DNA from: Fratercula arctica
Taxonomy: Eukaryota; Chordata; Aves; Charadriiformes; Alcidae
NCBI GenBank assembly: GCA_947846985.1
Contig: CANTUZ010000004.1
Coordinates: forward strand, 56,707,672 to 56,771,671
Direction: 5' to 3'
DNA length: 64,000 bases
Below, one piece after another: positions 24,601 through 36,600 of this stretch. How positions within the stretch are numbered: the stretch's first letter is position 1; every line of letters begins with the position of its first letter. Both the position numbers and the translations under genes were made by a program. The notes under the pieces were generated by a model. That model was not told the origin of the DNA. It saw only the letters and a list, made by a program, of their open reading frames with translations, and did not search any database.

Positions 24601-27600
24601 TGCCATTTGTCTGCACAAAAATAAAAAGGTATAGCAAGAAACCCTAGCAAGATATAATTATACAAGAAATAGTATAGTCAAAATTTTCGAAATAACATAA
24701 ATACCTCTTCAGTTCTCAAGTTAGTTTCATATTCTAGTTCTTCTGCCAACTTTGGTAAAGCTGCATTATTGCCTAATGAAATACAAATATGTTAAAATTA
24801 TTAGATTACATTATGCTGTATTTATCTCATGCTACAGTAGGATGCTATTTCTCAGTACCACTTCATGAACACAGCACAGGAATTTAATCCCTTCCTGTAG
24901 GCAACGGAAACAATAGCAAGTCTGTCTGCAGCAAACCAGATCAAAAAAATAGCTTGGCATCTGCAAGAACACAAGTAATTCTATACTTTCCTTAAGTATG
25001 AAAGGATTGGAAAATACGGGCTACCAGGATTTACCATAGCTTATTGACAAAATCTGACTTTGGCTTTTTTTTTTTTCTCCTTTTTTTCCTTTAAAAAAAA
25101 AAATCATATTTTCAAACCAAATTCCAAATAGCAAACCTCTGTATTAATTAACACAGAGTGAAGAGTTAATACTATGGATAATATTTTTCTTTAAGTGACA
25201 ATAAGACCTAAATCCATAAGTTCTAAAACTGTAACCACTGAAATCATCCCATTTTCATAGAGACTGAAAGTGCAGTAGCTCCTGTTGTGTCAAACCCCCG
25301 CCCATTTAATTCCCCACAGGAACAACTGTATGCTTGTAACATCTGAAAAACACACCACGCAGATAGCATCTTCATATGACTTCTACAGCCTTTTGGGGCA
25401 CCTATTTCAAAAGGCTGTTTATACAGCTTTTCCTAAACAAAAAGAAATAGTTATAATGTGATAATTCATCGATGATGCACGTGAAATGATTAAATTGTGG
25501 TTGTGGTCCACAGAATAAGACTACCATTACTACTGGTACTTACAGAGGCTACATAATGGACAACAGGGATTGAGCAAAGGACCAAGACAGGAATACCCAA
25601 GTGCCGCAGTTTACATTTTCACGGCTCATGTTTGTTTCTGTTCTATAAATACTGAATATTTATATAACTAGATAGTTATATAGTTTATATAGTATTTATA
25701 TAACTAGATCCCAAAACCTGCAGAGTAAGCTTTCTCACCCCAAATATCAATAAAACTAGAGGATAAAGCCAACCTCTGAGAAACTGGACCTATATTCACA
25801 TTATAAAATGTTAGCGTAGTTTTTTGAAATAATAGCAAAAACAGATATGAGAAGGAAAAAGTTTTAAAAGCAGTACTTGATCGGCATCATTTATTCCACT
25901 TCCTTTGGTATAAAGATAGATAAGCAGATTTCTTTACTATTTTTCTACAGTTTAATTTCTCCAAAATTTATAGTTAAGTCACAATCTTGACTTGATTATG
26001 CCGTCTACAGAATTTATTAATTTTCATAAACTTGGTGCTTCAACTACTCTGAAGGGTCAAAGAGGAGAAAGGCTGAAAAATAGCAGGACGTTCAATTTCA
26101 AAACACTTTCATAACAAAACCCATCTGTAGCTCCATGATAATTACCCCTTGCAAGCCACTTCATATATTAGCTCATAATTTTAAATCAATGTATTTTAAT
26201 AACTTTTTTGCACTCTAATAACATTTCTTTTCCAACACACCTCAGATAATTCTGTTCAGTCACTCCTGTACTCCCAGAATCACATGCCTATTTAAATATG
26301 TCACCAGTTCTTAAATATATTAATAGTTATTTTTCAACCAACACAGAAATCAGGTATATTTGAACAGCCTAAGTTATTTCTAATTACAATCATTGTAAAA
26401 TGCATGTATTTATGACAGCTTACAAACTGAAGTGGTGAAAAAACCAAACAAACAAGAAATCCTCACCTGAATTAAAGGTTGAGTTACTTTTCTGAAAAGT
26501 AACTGCAATTCCAATATCATCTATTTTGACCAAGTTTGTTTTGTCATCACTGCCGTATAGCTCTTCTACATGCAACACAGGGAAGTCACTTTTTTCCCCT
26601 AATTCTGCTTCTATTGTCACTTCACCATGGTTGGTATTTACAGTCACTTCATTTGCAGAAACTAAGGAAAGAGCCTGCGCCCTAGGCAGGGGAGTCCTTA
26701 TTTCAGAAAAGTCATTTTCTAAAAGTAAGTTGGAGTTAAATTTATAGTTAACATTCCTTAGGTTTTCACTCTCTACTGATGCTTCTGAAATCATACAAGA
26801 CAGTTCTGATGTAACATCCTCATGCAAAACATCTTCTGCTTGCTCATCATCCTCACTTGCCTCTGAGGAAGGACTTGGACTCGCAGCAGTCTCCGTACTA
26901 ATCTCCACGCAAAGGGCTTCATCTACGCTCATGAGGTTCACTGAATTTTCATCTGTTTCTGTGATTTCACTGTCTACTGTGGTCTGAGATGCTGCTGATT
27001 CTCCCCTTACATCACTCTCATGGGTCTCGCTCTCTCTACCAATGACAAGCAAAGAATTACTGCTTTTTTCTGGGTCTGTAGTCGATAGGATGCATTCAAT
27101 CTGGTTAGTAGTATTAAAAATTTCCTCACTTTTGTCTTTTACTTCTGTACTCTCAGCTGCAAGTTGACTTTCTTCTATGACTGTAAAGGTGAAGAGGCTA
27201 TCACATTCTTCCATTGTGCTCAAAGTGATCACTGCCCTCTCCTCCTTATCTCCTATACTTGAAGCAGCATGTTGATCTTCACTGTTGGTGGCAACCCTCA
27301 GCACAGGCGCTCCACATTCTCCCACAAAAATCACAGAACCTTTGCTTTTTGCATCTGCATTGAAAGCAGCTAGTCCAAACTGTTCATCTGCAGTGGTCTC
27401 CACAATCTTACATTCTCCTGATGCATTTGGAGAGATAATGGCATCTTCATCTCCTTCTGCTACAATGAGCTGACTTTCAGCTTGTGGTGCTGCACTGATC
27501 AGGACTATCTCACATTCTTCTGTCATGCTTGTAGTGATCATCGCAGCTTCATATCTTCCTTCTGTCTCTGAAGCAGTGAGTTTGTTTTCATCTTGCATAG

Positions 27601-30600
27601 CTACACTAGACATAGGAGCTTCAAAACATTCTGCTGTACTGGTAGAGATCATTACCGTTTCATTTTTTGACTCTATGTCTGACACATGTTGAATCGCCTC
27701 TTCTGTGACTTCACCTGACATTAGGATTACTTGTTCTTCCATGACACTTGTGGAAATCATAGCACACTCATCTTTTTCTTCCTTACTGCTAGCAGTTGGG
27801 TGACTTTCATCATCATCGTTATCATCTCCTCCTGCACTGGATTCACTAGGCATGGGAACCTCATATATTTCCATATCTATAGAAACCATAGCATTCTCAT
27901 TTATTTCTTCTGTTTTCACAGAGGGGAGCTGACCATCATATTCAATAGCTGCACTTGACATAGGAGCCTCAAATTCTTCCACAATACTGGTGGAAATCAT
28001 GGTGCACTCATCTTTCTCCTGCTTACTGCTAAAAGTATGCACACAGTCTTTAAACTCTGTAGCTGTACTGGGCATAGGCACCTCTGTCTCTTCAGTATCT
28101 ATTAAGATCATAGAGCTTTCCCCACTTGCATTTGCCCTTGCAACAGCAAGTGGACCTTCCTCAGCATCGATGGCTGAATGTAAGGGAGCATCACTTTCTT
28201 CAACTGTACTGGTAGAGATGACATCACCTTTTACTTTTTCTTCTCCATCAGCAGGAATAAGAGAATTCTCATCTTCTGTTGGAACTGCACTACTTATAGA
28301 GGCATCAAATTCTCTGCTGTCAAAGGAAGTCATGGCATTCTCATGTTCGTCTTCAGTGTCAGACTGACCCTTATCTTCCACTGCCATAGCACTAGTCATG
28401 GGACCCTCACATTCCTCGGCATCTAAGGGAATCAAGGTACCTTCGTGCTTTCCTATAAGCACATTCAAGGCACCCTCATCTGCAGCACTTGCGCTGGTTA
28501 CACTGCTTTCAACAATCCCTTTAGCATTTTTGCAGTTTGTGCCACAGTTACCTTCTTTCTCTGCACTCATCATGCTGTCAACAGTAAGCTTATTTATATT
28601 TGTGCCAGCCACTCCTGACTCAGCTTCCATTTGTTCAGCAACTATGCAGATAACGGAACTTTCACCTTCTTCTGCACCTATACAGATTAGTGCATTTTCA
28701 CTTTCCATTCCTGTACAAGTAGAAGCATGCTCATTTTCTTCATTTCCTCTTCCTGTACTGGTCACAATGCCCTCACCTTCTTCATCCTCTTCTTTTGAGC
28801 CTGTACTAGTCACAAAACCTTCATCATCACATGGACCTACACTGACCGTAGTGATACCGGCTTCCTCCTTTGCCCTTGTACTGTCCATTAGACTTTCACA
28901 CTTTTCAGCTTCTAAACAAACTGCAAACCCCTCATTGCTGTCTTCTAGCCCTGTGCAGACTACTGAAATTTCGGCATCATCTTCTGGGGTTATGCCTGTG
29001 CTGGTCACTGTGCTTTCACCGTTTACAGTATCCTCAGATTTGTCACCACTGGTTCCAGTTGTAGCACTGTTGTTTGTGACCATTGTAATAGACGCACCAG
29101 TTACAGTGCTTTCTCCTTGGGCATCTGTACCAGTCACTGAGCAGATGATGAAGTTATGACCTCTTTCTTCTGCACCTGTGCAAGTCACAGTGCCTTCATG
29201 TTCTTTTACTTGGCCAGCTCTCACACTGCCCCCGAATTCACCTGAATTGTCACCACTTGTCGACCCTTCACCTGTTTCTGTCCCTGCACTAGTTACAGCA
29301 CCATCGCTCTCCACTTCACTGAAGCAGGACACAGAACTTTCCAATTTGCCTGCATCTACGCAAATTGAGGTCTTTCGCTTTTCTTCAGAGCCTGCACTAG
29401 TCACAGCATCATCTTTTTCTTCTGCCCCAGCACTATTCACGCTGTCTTCAATTTCTACTCCGCTTGCATTGACTGAATCCTTACCACTTTCTTCTGCATC
29501 AACCATGGTACAGTCACCATTTTCTTCTCCTTCTGTACTTGTTAGGAAACTTTCACTTTCTGCTAGTCCTTCAGTGACAACACTGCCACCACCTTCTTCA
29601 GCTGCTGCAACAGTACACTCACCAACATCTGCTCCTGTGATGAAACTGCCACCCTCACTACTTTTTACCCATATGCCCGTTGTGAAACCTTCATCAGCTT
29701 CTATGCTTGTGCAGATTAATGTCACCTCACTTTCTTCTTCTGAGCAAGTTGTTGTAGCATCGCTGTCCTTTTCAGAATGTGATGCACCCTCAGCTCTTTC
29801 TTCTCCTGTACTAGTGGCCATGACAGTGCTCTCAATGATCTTTTCTGTGCTAGTTCCTATCCCAGTGGCTGGAGTTGTTTGTAGGCTGCTGTACAACAAA
29901 CTAAGTTTACTACTTTCTGCACTGGTACCTACTGCATTGCTTTCATTTTTATCTTCCATGCCTATCACACTATTCCCTTCTTGCCCACTGGCTACACCAG
30001 AGCCTTTGACTGTTTCCTCAGGAACCCTTTCAGGCACTAACACAGAGGAAGACTGTATCATATCATCAATATCATGCATCTCATGCTTTTCGACATTATC
30101 CATCATTGTGCTTCTTTCTCCCTTTGTGGAAGGATCTGTATTCAAGCACTCTCTTTCTTTTCGTTTTAGGAGAAGTTCTTTTGTTGTTACATCTCCACAA
30201 CCTTCTGTTAGGTCAGTCATCAAGTTTTCATTTTTTACTTTCAACTTGCTTCCCTGAGTGCTTTCTGACTTTGCTGTTTCATCATAATCTTCTTGACTAG
30301 GTAACCCAACTGTACTGTCTTCCATTTCCTGTTCATCAGGCCGGGGCACCCCGTTGTCTTTTTCTATACTGTTTGTCAGAGTGGTGCTGTCATCATCATC
30401 TTTCTTGACAGAACTCAGCACTGTGCTATCTTGTTCTGTGTATGCAACCTGTGCTGCATCATTCCTCAAAATGAAAGTCTCTTCAAATAAGGAAGTACCA
30501 TCTGAATTATGGCATTCTTTAGACATACTACCCAAGGAATCTGTAAAATCAGAGATATCCATATCCATGGACTGAGCATCATCATCAGCATCTCTGGAAG

Positions 30601-33600
30601 AATTGATTGCTAAAGGAACATCATCTGAATTAGAATTTATCACAGTTTTTAAATTCTTTGGTCTTCTGCTGTCTTCTGAAGCTTGATCCTTACTGGGAAC
30701 ATTCGGTAAGATTCTACCACTTGTTTCATACACAACGCTCATTTTATAGGTCCCTTGTTTATTGGGTCCTTGATCCACGGAAGCTTGTTCAGACAAAGCG
30801 TCTAAGGCACCAACTTGTTTATTAGGGATATCTTCTTGTTTAACAGTTTTCTCAGCTGCAGGCAGTAACTGCAATTCACAAGCTTCAGGATCTGACAAGT
30901 TGTGTTTTAATTCCTTATTTGAAATAGAGAGAGATATTTTTTCTTTTGCTGCATACTTGGCATTTGTGGCTTGGAGTGAGTTTTGAATGTTTTTTCCTTC
31001 TGTGTTAGATGCCTCCTGTACTTTTGTTTGTTCCAAATCAAGTTCCATCAGTTCTTCCTCATGACCAGAACGCAAGTCATCATTATTCATACTTGACTTT
31101 TCAGGAGCTGGAGCATGGCTGCTTTCAGTTGTGTTAGCTGATTGCTTTTCCTCTCCAAGTAAATCCTGGTTTGATACACTGCCTTTTCTATTTTCACAGG
31201 AGATCTTCTTACTTTGTTTTTTATCCATCGCCACTGTGATGCTCAATACTTTTTCATGCCCAGTATCCATTTCTTTAATGTCTTTATCTTCCAATTTGGT
31301 ACTCTCTTCCTTCTTCTTTATTTCCTTGTTGCTGTGCTTTAAGTTTCTGCTTTTGTGACCTTCAGCAGAGAACCTTCTTTCTAGTTTGGAATTGCTTAAA
31401 TCTTTATCACCTCTGTGTTTCTCTTTTACAGATCCTTTTTCTCCAGAATGTAACTTAACTCTGTGACTGAAGTCTTTTTGTGATCCCTGAGTTGACTGCG
31501 TGCCACTCACAAGCTCAAACTCAGCACCACTCTCCTCAAAAACTTTGTCTTCATTCTTGGATTTGCGTTGCTTATCTGAATCATTCTCTTCCGTGCTCTT
31601 ATCTTTGTCTAGTTTCTGACCAGTCTCTTGCTTTGTTAAATTCTCCTGTAATTCTGTTTCAGAGGCTTTGAATTGTTTACTATGACCCTTTGACTTAGAC
31701 TTTAACAAAATCTTGTCTTCTACAAGGCTCTTAGATCTTCGTCTGTCTTTATGAACACCATCTTCTTGTTTCAAATTACAATCGGAGTTAGTTGATTCTA
31801 TTTCATGTTTACCTTCTGAGTAGCTTTCACTCCTTTTGTGCGATGCAGAAGAAAGTTGCTTTGAGGCACTTAGTGAATCCTTTTGTGGCCTAGAATCACT
31901 CAGGGACCTTTTGGACTTGTATTCTGCTCTTGATTTTTCTGTTGAGAGATGTCTCTCTTTTTTATTTTCCTTACGCAGCAATTCTTCAGCTTTTAAGGTT
32001 GATTCGGAAATACTTCTTCCCTCTTTTCCTGTTATTGATATTTTCCGTTCACTTCGGTGTTTACTTTTTCTTTCGGATTTGTCATCTGAGGAAACCTTTA
32101 TTTGTTGATTATGTTTCTGACCACCATCCTCTCCTTTCAAACTCCTCTCAAATGAATGGAGTTCAGCATCTTCACTTGACTTCTGAATACCATCTCCTTT
32201 ATATTTGTGTTTTAAAGGAAGTTTATCTTCTAAAGTTGTTCTTTCCTTTTCACTTTTATCTCTGTAAGACTTGGCTTCTTTTTTGGCAGCATTTCTCATG
32301 TGTTGAATTTCTGTGTCACTATCTTTTTTGGCGTGTTTTTCATTTTTAAATTTCTGCTTCTGTAGTTCTTCAGTATTGACTTCTGCTCTATCCAGTTGTC
32401 TTTTTGGATCCCTTGTTTCGCTGTCCTGCTGGGCTCCTTCAGCCTGAAGGGAGGTGGAGGTTCTTCTTTTATGTTCTTTTTCTGCTTTAGAATCACTTTT
32501 GCTTTCCTCAGTTGAATGCACTGATTCTGAAAGTCTCCTAAGCTGTTTAGAGATTTCACTTTTCCCATGATTATGCTTCAATTCCTTGGAAGAATTTTTT
32601 TCACAGGTCTATAAAAGAAAGTTTTTATACATATAAGCAAATGTTACACAGTTCCTTCACTACGTGACCGAACAGAATTGTTAAGGGCAAACTCCCCATA
32701 AAACCAATACACCAGAGAACACTTAACATTGTAATAAAGATTCACCTAAAATATAGTCAGCAAGAAAATGAAACTTGCCATTTTCATTGCAACCATCTGC
32801 CATTGTGGAAAAATCCAAAGAAACAGAAGTTAACCTTAAGCAGTCCATTTGAACTTGAGCATCTTTTCTTTATAAGTGATTTTTCTTTCTAAAATGATTT
32901 AAATGGATTTTTAAATGGACAATCACAATTTCAAATACTCCGTAAGTTATTTTAAACAGCCATTATGCTGTTTAAAAAAAAAAAAAACAACCAAAAAACC
33001 AAAATCCACAAAAGATAGATTTAGACTTCAATTTGAACTTCCAACTACCACTTTTCTTTTTTGTTAGTAATTGTTAGTAGTTAGTAAAAAGTCTCACCAT
33101 AAAAATTCTCTTTCCTTTACTGTTTGACTACATTCATTTTTCATTTAACTTCCTAGTAAGAAGCTTAAATAAATCAAGCTCCTCAACTCTGCATATAAGA
33201 CATACTTTGCTCTTTTTAAAAACTCAACACGCTTCACAGAGTCAGGCTTTAATTATATCACATGTTCTACTACAACATGCACGGGCACCGAACACATAGA
33301 CTGTATATTCTAGCAGCCACTAGAATTCAGAAAAAATTATTACAGCCATCTCAGATCACTAACCCAACCAAACTAGCAGTAAAAAACTAGTTCATAACAA
33401 CAAATGCAACATTATGCGGTTTGGTATGGACATATGAACAAGTACATTACAATTAAAAAGGAAGATCATGAGGTTTATATTTAAGAGACAAATACCTCAT
33501 TTGTCTTCTGCATTTCTTTAGAATCTTCTTCAGACGGCTCATACTTCTTTTTGCATCCATCTTCAGCATGCCTGAAACAGGTATTTGGACAATTAAAAAA

Positions 33601-36600
33601 GGAGAATCAGTATCAGTCTAACATTAGTTTGTAAACTTTCTCCTTTTAAAGCTGAAGGAGAGAGAGAAATGCATGTTACAAATATTGAAATAGAACACAG
33701 TCAATTTGTCAACGCTAGTCAATTTGTCCAAGCTTTTTTCTCTTGGAAAATTACATACACCAACTTCACAGATATCCTCTGGACATCCCTGCTTTACTAC
33801 AGTCACCCCTGTAAAATGGATAAGAAATCTCCTTGCCATAGAGAAAAATCCACTCTCTCCTTATTTAAGGGAAGCGAACTTTAAAGATACTGGTTTTATC
33901 TTACAGGAACTTGGCTCATTTAACCCGTATGTAGACAGGTATCTACACGTATACATACCTATGTAAAACATCAATTTAAAGACCAAGCCAAGCTGACATG
34001 TTAGATGCACACACATCTAAAAGCTGTCCATTCTCATGCCTTTATTACCATTCGTCATGTGAAAAGCCACATAAAAGCTGCTACTTCAGTCTGAGCTGCT
34101 GTATATTTAAGCAGCTATAATTTCATTTTCTGCCTGAACTTCATGCTTATTAGTAATAGAATTATGTGAATATTTTAAGAGGAAATTGTTAAAATGGGTA
34201 AGGCTAACTGTGAAGGGAAGCAAACCTTTTCTATCTGCAAAACTGAATATTCAAAAGCTTTATTTCTTTTGACCAAATACATGAATACCTTGAATCTCTT
34301 TTTCTTTTTCTGCTCAAGGCTACTTTTTTTTCTAAAAATTTCTGTTCTTTAAGCACATCCTTAATGCTGGTACCAGTAGCTTTTGACTCAAGACTTCTTG
34401 ATGAAGGTTCTTCTAAGTTCAAGCCACTTTTTCCTAAAATAATACACAAATGGTGAAACGCATAAGCATGTCATCATATTACTGTTTCAGCTATTAATGC
34501 GACTGAAAGCAGTACAGAGAGTACTACAGTGTAGCAGAGAATACTAGTCTATATAGGTATTCATTGTGTTAAAGCAATGTAATGATATATGAAAGAATAT
34601 ATGAAAAAATGAACACATGGAATTTTGTATTAATAATTTGCATTACAAGTTTTTCTGTTACTTCACTGTTGAAATGTTGCATTTTTGAGGGAAATGACTA
34701 GGGACCTATTACCAATATTTTATCTTGAATGTTTTTTTTCCAGAGAGAGAAAGCAAGAGAGGTGGGGGGTAATGTTGTAATTCTCATACCTTTAGCATTT
34801 TGATTTCCAGTTTTCAGGGATTTTGTTTTTTCTGCAGCCTTCTGTTTACGTTTTTCTTCAAGTCTCTCTCTGTTAATTTGTCTTCTTAGGAGTCTCTCTT
34901 CTTTTTCTTTGGCCTGGAGATACAAAACCAAGGAAAACAATTTAACATTAGGTCAAAGAGTATTCTTTGACTACAAATGTGTGTCTAAAACACAAAGAAA
35001 ACAGAACATTGTAGCTTGAGGCAAACTAAAAAACAAACAGTCCTTAGAAATCATTATATGAAAGTTAATGGAATCCTCTAATACTTCTGTGAAGTGAAAC
35101 TAGATGAATTGCAAAGAGTTCCACTGTTGCTTAACACTGCAGACTGAGACTATGAGACCTTCTCAAAGAATCTATCTTCTTTTTATTTTATTTATATATA
35201 TATATAAAACATATAAATAGCGTATATATATATTAGATATATAAAATTAAAAAAATAAATATATTTAGCCAAAGGAAAAGGATCTAAAAGCACTGCTGTT
35301 CTCTCTTTTGTGTGCTGATCCTTCTTCAACAGAATATAGTGAACATGTCTCTTTCTATTCTCAATGGTTGCAGATATGCTACGAACTACCAATTTCATGG
35401 ACAGCAATAACTACGTTTGTAAAGAGACAATGTAATGAAGTAGCCTGCAGTAGTCAACACAAACCCAAACTACACAAAACCACACTGAAGGCAGGCTGCG
35501 GGTAGACATAGGCTCATTTTTCCACCCAAATTGTCATTATATACGTTAAATTTACTGAAGAACAGCTTTTTCATATGTGCAGCAGTCCTCACTCTCCATA
35601 TCAAATCACTCAGTTCAGAAAGAATCCACTTAATTGCTGTGATTCTGCAAAGAAACTGCATGTAATTAGTAAGTCCTCTGTTAACACCAGAAGACTGTTC
35701 ATTTTAGAGTGGGGGAAAAAGGTGGAGAAGTGTGTCATTGCTTTCACCACCAGAAGACTTCAAACTATAACCAGCAGAGTGCTTCCCTGGAGAGCGGATC
35801 ATGAAATATTGGTGGAAGTTTGAAGGGGGGGCAGTTGTAACACAAGGTGGGGGGGGGGGGGGGGAAGAAAAATGAAGTGAGAAGAAACAGAAGACCCCCC
35901 CTCACAAACCACCACCAAACAAGAAGTGGAACCTCTGTGCTGAAAAGTTTAAGGAGCTAGAATGTGAGCATTAACAAAATTCACACTTACAATAGACTGA
36001 CGGCGTTGTTCTACAGTTCGTTCATCATCAGAATCACTGAAATATTTGGAGTACAGGAAAGGTTTGCGAACATAAGCGTGACGAACAGGCTTGGCTTTCC
36101 CATCACTCAGCTCATTAGCATGAGGCTTTGTCTTACTTTGACTGCTTTTCTCCTCTTCATCTGAAGAAAGGTTAATGAAATGTAGAGATATATTGATAAA
36201 TTAGGGCAGTGCTTTCAAAGTAACTTTTGAGGAGCCAAAGCTACTCAAAATGTATTAACAATCATTTATTCTAAAAACAAAAACAGTTAAAAAAATTAGA
36301 CCCTTTAACATCAAAAAAATCACTAGATTATGAAAACCTGAAAGGTATATTCATATGTTTGTGTACACCATTCAGCCAAAAAACTGCAAGATACAAACCC
36401 CAAAATAAACTGGGATACAACAACTGGGCTTACCCCCTTGCCTGTAATCACGTTGCCTGATTTACATATACTGTTAAGTAGTTAACACCAGATAAGAAGT
36501 CAGAATATAACTTCTGTTATTTATTAAAGTAAGCTTATTCCCTAGATCTAAAAAATTTGTACAATATTTGAGAATGTAAAAACTAGACAGACTTACTGAA

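Larger units (their letters stand above)
23454..26466 (-). other. BOD1L1 introns 10 and 11 (with exon 11 between them)
   Basis: Introns at 23,454-24,704 and 24,773-26,466. The first has a T/TTTTG-rich tract at about 23,571-23,622. The second has a duplicated TA-rich element at 25,657-25,709 and T/A runs near 25,065-25,105. No other gene is visible. Confidence 0.75.

Noticed and set aside
26420..26466. Extension of the exon-10 frame for 15 more codons to a stop
   Set aside because: A GTGAGG donor follows position 26,467 and exon 11 continues in the right phase, so the extension is most likely intron. An isoform ending here by intron retention remains possible.
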